Shown here in pieces: positions 17,955 through 26,501 of a DNA stretch of 64,000 bases. The stretch covers positions 27,743-91,742 of the forward strand of contig JACQZZ010000109.1 in NCBI GenBank assembly GCA_016213625.1, read 5' to 3'. The notes beneath the pieces are model-generated. The model was given only the letters and a program-made list of their open reading frames with translations. It did no database searches and was not told the origin of the DNA. How positions within the stretch are numbered: the first letter of the stretch is position 1; the number at the start of each line of letters is the position of its first letter. This DNA is from Actinomycetota bacterium. Lineage in GTDB: Bacteria; Actinomycetota; Acidimicrobiia; Acidimicrobiales; Ilumatobacteraceae. Made by a program: the position numbers and the translations under genes.

Positions 17955-19844
17955 CTGCTCGGTCAAGTGGGTGCCGTCGGGTCGCCACCCGACATCGCCG
18001 CTGTGCCCCGCCGTCCGCAGCCAGTCGTCCATCTCGCACAGCACCACCGCCGCGCCCACCGGCGGCACGACGTCGGCGGCCACCTGGCGGATCACGTCGT
18101 GCTGACGCTCGTAGCGGTCGGCCTCGCGGAGGTCACGGGCCTCGAACTCGGTGGTGGGCACCGGCGGGATGGTCCACACCACGGTGGGAACCCCCATCGC
18201 CAACAGCGAATCCGTGAGCGATCGGTACTGCGAGTACATCCGCATGCGGTAGCGCTCGTCGCGCGGGGTGAGCACGCCTTCGCCCATGTCCCAACTGCGG
18301 TCGGCGACGTCGTTCACCGTGATCATCAGCATCACCACGTCGGGGTGGACCCGTTCGATCTGCTCCGGCAGGGTCTCCTGCAGCACCGACCGCGACGTGG
18401 CCACGAACGACTCGGCGTCGAAGCTCGTGATGGTGCCGTCGAGGATCGCACCACACCCCTGGCACCAGGTGAGGTCCACCTGTGCGTGCTGCGGGTGCTG
18501 CACGGCCCACCCGGCGAGTCCCTGGCCCACGTAGAAGGCGGTCGAGTCGCCCACCACCATCACCCGCACGGGTCGTGCCGGTGTGGGCGGCACGGGCAGC
18601 ACCACCTCGTGTGGCACCGGCGGCTCGCTGGCCACGGCGACGGTCGTGCTGGTGCTGGTGCTGGTGCTCGGCGACACGGTGCGCAGCGCGGTCATCGGCT
18701 GCGACACATCGATCGCTGCGGCCTGCAGCGTCGAGGTGTCGGCCTCGAGGAAGCCCCGCGAGACCGGCATCGCGACCACGCCCACCAGCACGGCCCCGAC
18801 CGCCACCATCGCGAACCTCCCGGTCGCCGCAGCGGACCACGTGGCTCGCCGGATGGGCCGCTCCAACAACCAGTACGAGGCCACCGTGAGCGCGAGCGTG
18901 AGTCCCACGGCCACGAGTGCGCCACGCCATTGGGCAAGGTCCCAGCCGTGCTGTCGCAGGAGCACGAAGACCGGCCAGTGCACCAGGTACAGGCCGTAGC
19001 TCACCGTGCCCAGCCACACCAGCGGGCGCACCGACAGCAGGGTGCGCACGGGACCGGGGACCTGCAGACCGATGAGGAGCGCCACCGACACCAGCGCGAA
19101 CGGTGAGAGCCACCCGCTGAATGCCGGGCCAGCGTCCGACGGGAACAGCGCGCTGCACGCGACGATCGTCAGCACCGCCGGCGGGGCGAGCCACCGGACG
19201 TTCGGGGACAGTGTGGGTCGGCGTTGCAGCCACACCGCGGCGCTGCAACCCACCAGCAACTCGGGCAGACGAGACGGGGTGGACCAGTACGCGGCGTCAG
19301 CGCCCCAGCGCCAGGCGATGAGCGGAGCAGCGACTGCGAAGCAGATGGTCACCATGTACACCGCGTACCGACGGCGCCTGAGCACCGCCAACGCGATCGG
19401 CCAGAGCAGATAGAACTGCTCCTCGATCGCCAACGACCAGAAGTGTTCGAGCGGCGAGGTGAACATCGCCGAACGGCCGAACAGTCCGGCGTAGCTGGAT
19501 CCGCCGGCGAGCTGCACCCAGTTGGCCACCTGGAACAATGATCCGAACAACTCCGCACGTAGGTTCGGAACCAGGGCGAACTCACCGTGCCGGTGCGCGA
19601 GGAGCACCGCGGCCAACACCGCGGTGCTGGCGGGCAGCAGTCGTCGCGCCCGACGCGCGTAGAACTGCCGGAGCGGCACGGGGGCGCGCAGCAACAACGA
19701 CGTGATGAGGAAGCCCGAGAGCGTGAAGAACACCGACACGCCCAGGTAGCCGGCCCCCATCCACGGCAGGCCGAGGTGGAACAACACCACGAGCAGCACG
19801 GCGATGGCCCGTACTCCGTCGAGCGCCGGCTGGTGTTCCTTCAT
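17892..19844 (-). CDS. membrane O-acyltransferase with C-terminal SGNH domain (OafA type)
   Basis: This 650-residue protein has an acyltransferase-3 membrane domain (residues about 1-340, starting PALDGVRAIAVLLVVLFH with His23 and YLGVSVFFTLSGFLI), a Ser/Thr-rich linker (SPSTSTSTSTT) and an extracytoplasmic SGNH hydrolase-like domain (VMVVGDSTAFYVG with nucleophile Ser; C-terminal DGTHLTEQS with Asp and His). Such fusions move an acyl group across the membrane onto an envelope glycan. The ATG at 19844 overlaps the stop of the upstream glycosyltransferase gene (ATGA), which fixes the start. Confidence 0.88.
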   Translation of the reverse strand: MKEHQPALDGVRAIAVLLVVLFHLGLPWMGAGYLGVSVFFTLSGFLITSLLLRAPVPLRQFYARRARRLLPASTAVLAAVLLAHRHGEFALVPNLRAELFGSLFQVANWVQLAGGSSYAGLFGRSAMFTSPLEHFWSLAIEEQFYLLWPIALAVLRRRRYAVYMVTICFAVAAPLIAWRWGADAAYWSTPSRLPELLVGCSAAVWLQRRPTLSPNVRWLAPPAVLTIVACSALFPSDAGPAFSGWLSPFALVSVALLIGLQVPGPVRTLLSVRPLVWLGTVSYGLYLVHWPVFVLLRQHGWDLAQWRGALVAVGLTLALTVASYWLLERPIRRATWSAAATGRFAMVAVGAVLVGVVAMPVSRGFLEADTSTLQAAAIDVSQPMTALRTVSPSTSTSTSTTVAVASEPPVPHEVVLPVPPTPARPVRVMVVGDSTAFYVGQGLAGWAVQHPQHAQVDLTWCQGCGAILDGTITSFDAESFVATSRSVLQETLPEQIERVHPDVVMLMITVNDVADRSWDMGEGVLTPRDERYRMRMYSQYRSLTDSLLAMGVPTVVWTIPPVPTTEFEARDLREADRYERQHDVIRQVAADVVPPVGAAVVLCEMDDWLRTAGHSGDVGWRPDGTHLTEQSAGWLVDRWLGPWIVGVAVG

Positions 19845-21049
19845 TCGGCCGACCGCCGCGCTGGAACCAGCGCCGCCACCGCCACCCCGCTCAGCGCCAC
19901 CAGCGACGGCTCGGCGGTCGAGCGGATGCGGTGCCCGCCATAGAACAACACCGTCGTGCACAGCACGACCACGAAGGGCAGCACCAGGAGCGACCATGCT
20001 CGCCGGGGCAGCAGACGCACACCGGCCACCGACAGCGCCGCCAGCAGCCAGAACATGACGATGCCGACCCACGACGCCCACCGCGGCCGCTCTTCGCCCA
20101 CGTCCTGCTGCACCAGGTCGTTTCGGCCGTACAGGTCCATCGTGCGCAGCACCCTGGCCACCACCACCTTCGGCACCTGGCCGGCGTGGTCGGTGATGTA
20201 GTCGACGGCGAGCGACCGCTGCCGCGCGGAGCGCACGCTGGGCTCCTCATCCGTCAGGTAGTCGGGGTCGCGGACGACGCACGCGATGCTCCAGCCGCCT
20301 GCGCCCGCACCGTGGTACATGTCGTCGCAGTTCGCGCCGAGCCAGGTGGTGCCGTCGTTGGTGGTCAGGAACACGGGCCGTTCGAAGCGCGTCAGGTTGA
20401 ACACCACCCAGGGAGCCACCACCAGGCCGGCCGTGCCGATCACCATCAGCGCCGGCCGCCAGTCGCGTCGACGGGCGAGTATCACCCAGCCGGCCACCAG
20501 CGGCACGAACAGCACGAGTTCGCTGCGAGCCAACACGCCCAGCCCCAACGCGACACCAAGGAGCAGCGCCTGTCGGCGTTCGCCGTCGCGAGCGAGCCGC
20601 CAGGCCGCCCACATCGAGAGCCCGACGAAGAGCGTGCTCACACTCTCCGACATCACCAGGCCGTCGTTCATCCAGAGGTTCGGATACACCGCGGCGATGA
20701 ACGCCGCGGCCACCCCGGCGCGCCGCCCAGCCAGTTCCTCCACGAACCGGCCGAGCACCCACACCAGGAGCACCCCGGTGATCACCGTGACGAGACGCTG
20801 CCACCGGAAGAACGTGTCGCCGATGCTCACCGGCGCCATGAGGATGGACGTGAGGGGGCCGTGCTCCGCGCCGGGCTGATGGGGGAAGAAGACCTCGCGG
20901 AACCACACGCCCTCGAACAGTTGACGGGCCTGCCCGCTGTAGTACACCGAGTCGTTGAGCAGGAGCATCTGGTCCCACTTGGAGACGAAGTACGTGAGCC
21001 GGATGACGGCGGCCAACGCCACGGCACCGATCAGTCCCCTTCGCCTCAT
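19841..21049 (-). CDS. glycosyltransferase family 39-like membrane protein
   Basis: This 402-residue polytopic protein resembles ArnT/PMT-type GT-C glycosyltransferases: a first helix followed by a loop with acidic residues (LNDSVYYSGQARQLFEG) and a conserved HGPLTS segment, then about 8-10 helices. It should use a polyprenyl-phosphate sugar on the outer face of the membrane. The ATG at 21049 follows TACGGT by 8 bases with no ribosome-binding site. It overlaps the acyltransferase gene by 4 bases, so they form a two-gene operon divergent from the GT2 gene at 21103. Confidence 0.78.
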   Translation of the reverse strand: MRRRGLIGAVALAAVIRLTYFVSKWDQMLLLNDSVYYSGQARQLFEGVWFREVFFPHQPGAEHGPLTSILMAPVSIGDTFFRWQRLVTVITGVLLVWVLGRFVEELAGRRAGVAAAFIAAVYPNLWMNDGLVMSESVSTLFVGLSMWAAWRLARDGERRQALLLGVALGLGVLARSELVLFVPLVAGWVILARRRDWRPALMVIGTAGLVVAPWVVFNLTRFERPVFLTTNDGTTWLGANCDDMYHGAGAGGWSIACVVRDPDYLTDEEPSVRSARQRSLAVDYITDHAGQVPKVVVARVLRTMDLYGRNDLVQQDVGEERPRWASWVGIVMFWLLAALSVAGVRLLPRRAWSLLVLPFVVVLCTTVLFYGGHRIRSTAEPSLVALSGVAVAALVPARRSAE

Positions 21050-21057
21050 CGCCGGAC

Positions 21058-21063
21058 ACCGTA
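21058..21063 (-). promoter_or_regulatory. -10 element of a leaderless promoter (GT39-acyltransferase operon)
   Basis: TACGGT on the minus strand is followed by 8 bases and the ATG at 21049. The divergent promoter TAGCAT lies 26 bases away. Confidence 0.5.
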
Positions 21064-21088
21064 CTCCGCCAGTCCAGTCGGCCTCCGG

Positions 21089-21094
21089 TAGCAT
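21089..21094 (+). promoter_or_regulatory. -10 element of a leaderless promoter (GT2 operon)
   Basis: TAGCAT is followed by 8 bases and the GTG at 21103. No ribosome-binding site is present. Confidence 0.5.
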
Positions 21095-21102
21095 CGCCTG
21101 CC

Positions 21103-21825
21103 GTGACCAACCTCGCCCGCCGCTGCCTGTCCGTGGTGGTGCCCTGCTACAACGAAGAAGCCACCATCGAGGAGCTCCTCCGGCGGGTCACCGACTCACC
21201 CTGGGTGCACGAGGTCATCGTCGTCGACGACGGCAGCACCGACAAGAGTCGTGCCATCCTCGAGCAGTACGACCACCCGTTGGTGCGCGTGCACTTCCAG
21301 CCGCGCAACATGGGCAAGGGCGCAGCACTGCGCACCGGCTTCTCCCTCGCCACCGGCGACTATGCCGTGGTGCAGGACGCCGACCTGGAGTACAACCCCG
21401 ACGACTACGCGTTGCTCGTGCCCCCGCTCGAGAGCGGCCTCGCCGATGTCGTCTACGGCTCGCGCTTCCAGAGCGGCGCCCCTCACCGAGTCCTCTACTT
21501 CTGGCACACCGTGGGCAACCGGTTCCTCACGCTGTTCTCGAACATGATGACCGACCTCAATCTCACCGACATGGAGACCTGCTACAAGGTCTTCCGCCGC
21601 GAGATCATCCAGAGCGTCACCATCGAGGAAGACCGCTTCGGATTCGAGCCCGAGGTCACCGCCAAGGTGGCGGCGATGCGGGTGCGCGTCTACGAGGTGG
21701 GCATCTCCTACGACGGACGCACCTACGCCGAGGGGAAGAAAATCGGCTGGCGCGACGGCATGCGCGCCGTGGTCTGCATCGTTCGCTACAGCCCGTTGTG
21801 GAGTCGTACCCGAGCGTCACGATGA
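21103..21825 (+). CDS. glycosyltransferase family 2, polyprenyl-phosphate sugar synthase type
   Basis: This 240-residue GT-A enzyme has the GT2 N-terminus SVVVPCYNEEATIEELL, the nucleotide-binding DDGSTDKS, and the metal-binding QDADLEYNPDDY. The segment EVTAKVAAMRVRVYEVGISYDGRTY is characteristic of soluble DPM1/ArnC-like enzymes that load a sugar from a nucleotide donor onto a polyprenyl phosphate. It has no membrane helix. The stop overlaps the start of the acyltransferase gene (ATGA). It begins a plus-strand run of five genes to 26497. Confidence 0.85.
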   Translation: MTNLARRCLSVVVPCYNEEATIEELLRRVTDSPWVHEVIVVDDGSTDKSRAILEQYDHPLVRVHFQPRNMGKGAALRTGFSLATGDYAVVQDADLEYNPDDYALLVPPLESGLADVVYGSRFQSGAPHRVLYFWHTVGNRFLTLFSNMMTDLNLTDMETCYKVFRREIIQSVTIEEDRFGFEPEVTAKVAAMRVRVYEVGISYDGRTYAEGKKIGWRDGMRAVVCIVRYSPLWSRTRASR

Positions 21826-22931
21826 CCTACGAGCCGTCGCTCGACGGGATGCGCGGGTTGTGCATCGCCGCCGTGGTGCTGTTCCACGTGTGCGCCGTGT
21901 CGGGCCTCGACGGCTGGTTCCGGGGTGGCTTCATCGGGGTGTCGGTGTTCTTCACCCTCAGCGGGTTCCTCATCACGTCGTTGCTGCTGCGCGAGCACGG
22001 CGACACCGGCACCATCCGTCTGCGCACCTTCTGGGCTCGCCGCATCCGACGACTGTGGCCGGCCTCGCTGCTCGTGGTGCTGGCGGTGGTCGTGCTCAGC
22101 GCTGCCGGCACCCTGTCGGCGCGCACCAGCGATGCCGTCGCAGCCACCTGGAACGTCACCAAGTGGCACGTCATCGCCGGGGGCGAGGAACACCTGCTGC
22201 AGACCATCGTCGGACCGCTCGGTCCGACCTGGTCGTTGGCGGTCGAGGAGCAGTTCTACATCGTCCTCGCCCTCCTGCTGGTCCTCGCCATCCGGTCCCG
22301 CAACACTCATGCCGTCCTCGCGGTCGTGTCGGTCGTCGGCATCGTCGTCCCGCTGATCCTGTCGAACAGCATCTCCGACTGGCAGCCCACACTCGAGTTC
22401 CACACGGTGCTGCGCATGCCCGAGCTGTTCGCCGGTGTGCTGCTCGCAGTCTGGATGCGCAGCGGTCGGGCACCTCGACCCGGCGTCGGGGTCGCCGACG
22501 CGATGGCCGCCAGTGGCGCGGCCGTGCTCGTCGGGTTGTTCCTGTTCGCCGACTACACCCCGCCGTGGTTGCTGCGAGGGGGCTACTCGCTGGTGGCCGT
22601 CACCACCGTCGCCATCATCGTCGGGCTCCTGCAGCATGGCCACGTCGCCCGACTGTTCGGCGCCGTGCCGCTGCGACCACTCGGTCTCATCAGCTACTCG
22701 CTGTACCTGGTGCACTGGCCCATCGTCTCGGTGCTCAGCGCCCATCGAGGCGGTCTCGACGGTGTCTCGCTGATGCTCGTCATGCTGACCGTGTCGCTGC
22801 TCGTCGCCGTGGTGTTGCACCTCGCCGTCGAGCGTCCGATCCGCCGGATGGCCACGCCCGACCTTCCCACCATCGCCGCCGGGTTCGGCGCGGTGGGTGC
22901 AGTCACGCTCACCAGTCTGATCCTGCTCTGA
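21822..22931 (+). CDS. membrane O-acyltransferase (acyltransferase-3 family)
   Basis: This 369-residue membrane protein has the acyltransferase-3 pattern: PSLDGMRGLCIAAVVLFH near the N-terminus, FIGVSVFFTLSGFLITS, and LGPTWSLAVEEQFY in the middle, with about ten helices. Unlike the protein at 17892-19844 it lacks an SGNH domain. It probably acylates a membrane or cell-wall glycan. The ATG at 21822 overlaps the upstream stop by 4 bases, which supports this start over any upstream in-frame codon. Confidence 0.87.
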   Translation: MTYEPSLDGMRGLCIAAVVLFHVCAVSGLDGWFRGGFIGVSVFFTLSGFLITSLLLREHGDTGTIRLRTFWARRIRRLWPASLLVVLAVVVLSAAGTLSARTSDAVAATWNVTKWHVIAGGEEHLLQTIVGPLGPTWSLAVEEQFYIVLALLLVLAIRSRNTHAVLAVVSVVGIVVPLILSNSISDWQPTLEFHTVLRMPELFAGVLLAVWMRSGRAPRPGVGVADAMAASGAAVLVGLFLFADYTPPWLLRGGYSLVAVTTVAIIVGLLQHGHVARLFGAVPLRPLGLISYSLYLVHWPIVSVLSAHRGGLDGVSLMLVMLTVSLLVAVVLHLAVERPIRRMATPDLPTIAAGFGAVGAVTLTSLILL

Positions 22932-22936
22932 CCAGC

Positions 22937-22942
22937 TACGAT
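22937..22942 (+). promoter_or_regulatory. possible internal -10 element before the methyltransferase gene
   Basis: TACGAT lies 11 bases upstream of the ATG at 22954, in the 22-base gap after the acyltransferase gene. It could start a short-leader message. Evidence is weak. Confidence 0.3.
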
Positions 22943-22953
22943 CGCGTCCCGAC

Positions 22954-23673
22954 ATGGTCACCCCTCTCGAACAGCAGCAGATGCTCGTCGCCGGCGAGAC
23001 GGGCGACACCTTCTGGCATCGCGTCCGGTTCCGTCTCGTCCACCAGGCGGCGGCGCGGAGCGGGGCCGACACCGTGCTCGACATCGGCGCCGGGTCGGGT
23101 CAACTCGGCGATTGGTTGGCGAGGTCGCCCCACCCGCTGACGTACCAGTTCGAGGAGGCCTCGCCCGTGCTCGACGCGGCCCTCGCGGCGCACTTCGGCG
23201 CCGACCATCGCGGTGACCCAGTCGCACACATCCCGGCCTCCACCATCGTCACGATGCTCGACGTGCTCGAGCACATCGACGACGACCTCGGGGTGCTCCG
23301 CGGCATCCAGCAACGCATGGCACCCGGCGCGCAACTGCTGCTCACCGTGCCCGCGTTCCAATGGGCGTTCACGTCGTGGGACACCTCGCTGGGCCATCAC
23401 CGCCGGTACTCGCGCCCGCAGGTGCGCACGCTCGCCCGCAGCGCCGGGTTCCGAGTGGATCACTGCACCTACCTCTTCCCCGAACTGCTCCCATTGGTGC
23501 TCGTCCGCAAGCTGCAACGAGGCGAGCGTGAGCACGCCGACTTCCCGGAGCTGCCGCGCATCGTCGACCAGTCGGCGGAACTCTTCAGCCGCGGCACCAC
23601 TGCCCTGCGGCGCATCTGGCCCGGCGGCACCTCGGTCACCGCACTGCTCACCAAGGCGGGTTCGCCGCGGTGA
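22954..23673 (+). CDS. class I SAM-dependent methyltransferase
   Basis: This 239-residue protein has the SAM-binding motif I VLDIGAGSGQLGDWL, an acidic post-motif and motif II region TIVTMLDVLEHIDDD, then LLLTVPAFQWAFTSWD. The LDVLEHI and HHRRYSR segments are typical of Methyltransf_11/23-type enzymes found in polysaccharide clusters. The substrate is unknown; an envelope sugar or lipid is suggested by the neighbours. The stop overlaps the start of the next GT2 gene (GTGA). Confidence 0.8.
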   Translation: MVTPLEQQQMLVAGETGDTFWHRVRFRLVHQAAARSGADTVLDIGAGSGQLGDWLARSPHPLTYQFEEASPVLDAALAAHFGADHRGDPVAHIPASTIVTMLDVLEHIDDDLGVLRGIQQRMAPGAQLLLTVPAFQWAFTSWDTSLGHHRRYSRPQVRTLARSAGFRVDHCTYLFPELLPLVLVRKLQRGEREHADFPELPRIVDQSAELFSRGTTALRRIWPGGTSVTALLTKAGSPR

Positions 23674-24563
23674 TCTGGGTGGTCAGTCCGATGATGTTCG
23701 ACACCGAGTCGTACACGCGCCTTCGGCGCGAAGTGCATGATGCGGTGACGGCGTCCGGCGACACCCGCGAGTTGCGCTTCCTGGTGGTCGACGACTCGGC
23801 GGGCACCGACCCCGACGTCGCTCCACTGCAGGCGCTCGACGACGTCGAGGTGCTCACTCCCCCGTTCAACCTCGGTCACCAACGGGCCATCGTCTACGGC
23901 CTCCGTCACCTCGCGCCCACGCTGGCCAACGACGACGTCGTGGTCACGATGGACTCCGACGGCGAGGACCAGCCGGCTGACGTGCCCCGGCTGCTCGCGG
24001 CCCTGCAGTCGTCGGGAGCCGCCCTGGTGCTGGCAGAGCGCACCAAGCGCTCCGAGCCGCTCCTGTTTCGGGTGCTGTACTCGATGTTCCGCGTGTTCTT
24101 CCGGTTCATGGCCGGCATCACCGTGCTGTCGGGCAACTTCGCCGGCCAGCGCGGCGACTCGCTGAAGGCCACCGTGCACCATCCGAGCTTCGACCTCTGC
24201 TACTCGTCCACGCTGCTCGCGTTGCGACGGGCCACCACCACCGTGCCCTGCGCACGCGGTCGGCGCTTCGCAGGTCGGTCGCGCATGAACACCTCGTCGC
24301 TCATCGCCCACGGCATCCGCATGCTCATGCCGTTCTCCGAGCGAGTGGCCGCACGCATGCTCGTCGTGGCCGCCGCGTCGTTCGTCGCCTTCGCGACGTT
24401 GCTCGTGCTCGCGGCGACGTCGGTCATCGCCGGGGCCTCGGCAGTCGCCCTGTCCGCCGCGGCCGGGGTGTTGTTCACCACCACGTTCATCAGCTTCCTG
24501 GTGCTCTTCTCCGGGTTCTCGCAGTCGTCGTCGGTGGCCATGAAGGGGCTCGGCACGCCGTGA
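23670..24563 (+). CDS. glycosyltransferase family 2 with C-terminal membrane helices
   Basis: This 297-residue protein has a GT2 domain with VVDDSAG and the metal-binding TMDSDGEDQPADVPRLL, followed by two C-terminal transmembrane helices (about residues 220-285). Architecture resembles polyprenyl-phosphate glucose/mannose transferases of the GtrB type, though the sequence is divergent (nucleotide-binding motif DDSAGTDPD). The GTG at 23670 overlaps the methyltransferase stop and its own stop overlaps the next start, so it is tightly coupled in the run. Confidence 0.75.
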   Translation: MIWVVSPMMFDTESYTRLRREVHDAVTASGDTRELRFLVVDDSAGTDPDVAPLQALDDVEVLTPPFNLGHQRAIVYGLRHLAPTLANDDVVVTMDSDGEDQPADVPRLLAALQSSGAALVLAERTKRSEPLLFRVLYSMFRVFFRFMAGITVLSGNFAGQRGDSLKATVHHPSFDLCYSSTLLALRRATTTVPCARGRRFAGRSRMNTSSLIAHGIRMLMPFSERVAARMLVVAAASFVAFATLLVLAATSVIAGASAVALSAAAGVLFTTTFISFLVLFSGFSQSSSVAMKGLGTP

Positions 24564-26497
24564 CCGCGCGGCAGGCCACCTGGGCCCGCGCAGCGATGCT
24601 CGCCGCGGCCATCGTTCCCATCGTCGTCGCCATCGTGCGGGCGATCGTGCGGCACTGGTTCCCCATCGGCGACAACGCACTGCTCTACATCCGTGTGGTC
24701 GACGTGGGCACCGAGCATCACCCGTTGCTCGGGTCGTGGACCTCTGCGTCGTTGAGTGTCGGCGAGAACATGAACAACCCCGGGCCGATCTATCAGGATC
24801 TGGCGGCCCCGTTCGCGAAGCTGTTCGGACCCGGTCCCGGCGCCGCCCTTGGGGTCGGCACCATCAACATCCTCGCGGTGGTCGGCATCAGCCTCGCCGC
24901 CCGTCGCATCGGGGGCTGGCTCGCCGAGCAATGGGCGCTGCTGGCCGCCGTCGCACTGGCGTGGACCATGGGGAGCGAGCTGCTCATCGACATCTGGCAA
25001 GCCCACGCCCTGCTGCTGCCGTTCCTGCTGCTCCTCGTGCTGCTCGCGGGGCTGGCCGACGGTCAGACCTGGTGCCTGGGCTGGTCGCTCGCCGTCGCCT
25101 CCCTGCTCGTGCAGACCCACATCAGCTACGCCTACGTGCTCGCCATCCTGTGGCCCGCCGCATTCGTCAGCTACCTGCTCGTGCGGCGTGGTCGACCTCA
25201 TCTGCCCTGGCAACAGGCGCTTCGGTCGCGGCGGGCGCTGTACATCGCCGGCGCGATGCTCCTGCTGTGGTCGCAGACGCTCATCGAACAGTTCTTCGGC
25301 CCGGGCAAGGGCAACCTCAGTCGCCTCGCGGGCAACGCCGGCGGCGGAGATCTGCAGGTGGGCCTCCGCCAAGCACTCGGTATGAGCGCTCGCGTGTACA
25401 CGCTCCCCCCGTGGTGGCTGCGCAGTGGGTTCTCGTCGTCGGTGCCCAGCACCCCGCTGTCGGGCACGCCCGAGCAACCCCGCATCGAGATCGCCAACCT
25501 CCCGAACACGCTGCTGGCAGTCGTGTCGCTGCTCGCGCTCCTTGCGCTCTTGGGCTTCGGAGTGGTCCGTCATCGCCGCGGCGAGCGCCACGTGCTCGCG
25601 AGTGCGTCGTTGGTGGCGTTGGTGGGCGTCGTCGGCAGCATCCTGGCCGTGTCGAAGCTCACCGTCGGGCCGGTCGGCCTCGCGGCACACCACGTCCGCC
25701 TGTTGTGGCCGCTCGCCGTCTTCGTGCACACCACCGCACTCGCCGTCGTCGTCGCCGAGGTGCGATCGCGCCTTCCCGAGCAGCTCCCCCGCTCCGTGCA
25801 CTTCGTGCTGCCGGCCATCGCCGTCGTCGCCGGGGTCCTCGCCGTCCCGTTCCTCGCCCAGCCACAGGGTCCCGTGGCCGAGTACGCCACGATGCCGACG
25901 ATGCGTCGCATCATGCCCCACATCGCGCAGCTGAAGGCGGTGGAGCCCGTGCTGTTCGACATCAGCACACTGCGCCCGTTCGAGCCCTACAGCAGCACGA
26001 TGTTGATGACCATGCAGGACATGGACATCGAGTTCCGGGTCGACGACGAAGGCATGGTGCGCCAACTCGGTGAGTCGCGTCGCGCCGACGGATCCGAGCC
26101 GGCCAGGGTGTTCCAGCTGCAGGGCCCGCAGGCCATCCTGTACGACGGCGACGCCTGCCTCGTGGCGCTGGCCAGCCAGCTCTCCCCCGCCGACGAGGCC
26201 ACCGCACTCGAGTACGGCGAGCAACTCATCGACCGGCTCGTGCAGGGCTCGTTCGGCGTGGCCGACTCGGCGTTCGTCGACGGCGCGGAACAACAGCTCG
26301 CCGATCTGAACGCTGCCGTCGCCGGCGACCGCGAGGCCGCCCGCAAACTCGTGTACGAAGGCACCCTCAGCTGGTGGTACTACCACGGCCAGCTCGACGC
26401 CGCCGACGACCCGGCGCCGTTGTTCCCGCTGGTCGACACCTACCTCAACACGGCGTACGCGCTCTTCAGCGACCAGTCGGCTCCCTGCCCCGGCTGA
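24560..26497 (+). CDS. polytopic membrane protein, GT-C-like, paralogue of the convergent gene
   Basis: This 645-residue protein has about 12 hydrophobic segments in its first 440 residues and a soluble C-terminal domain. The N-terminal loop carries paired acidic and Asn/Pro residues (PIGDNALLYIRVVDV and NNPGPIYQDLAAPF) like GT-C enzymes. It resembles the convergent protein at 26502-28274 in the position and content of these motifs (DLAMTELRVRDV; SHPGPLSFYLLWP), in the TWCLGWSLAVASLLVQTHISY-like helix and in overall layout. The exact function is not recognised; a polyprenyl-phosphate-dependent glycosyltransferase is the best inference. Confidence 0.65.
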   Translation: MTARQATWARAAMLAAAIVPIVVAIVRAIVRHWFPIGDNALLYIRVVDVGTEHHPLLGSWTSASLSVGENMNNPGPIYQDLAAPFAKLFGPGPGAALGVGTINILAVVGISLAARRIGGWLAEQWALLAAVALAWTMGSELLIDIWQAHALLLPFLLLLVLLAGLADGQTWCLGWSLAVASLLVQTHISYAYVLAILWPAAFVSYLLVRRGRPHLPWQQALRSRRALYIAGAMLLLWSQTLIEQFFGPGKGNLSRLAGNAGGGDLQVGLRQALGMSARVYTLPPWWLRSGFSSSVPSTPLSGTPEQPRIEIANLPNTLLAVVSLLALLALLGFGVVRHRRGERHVLASASLVALVGVVGSILAVSKLTVGPVGLAAHHVRLLWPLAVFVHTTALAVVVAEVRSRLPEQLPRSVHFVLPAIAVVAGVLAVPFLAQPQGPVAEYATMPTMRRIMPHIAQLKAVEPVLFDISTLRPFEPYSSTMLMTMQDMDIEFRVDDEGMVRQLGESRRADGSEPARVFQLQGPQAILYDGDACLVALASQLSPADEATALEYGEQLIDRLVQGSFGVADSAFVDGAEQQLADLNAAVAGDREAARKLVYEGTLSWWYYHGQLDAADDPAPLFPLVDTYLNTAYALFSDQSAPCPG

Positions 26498-26501
26498 CGG
26501 G

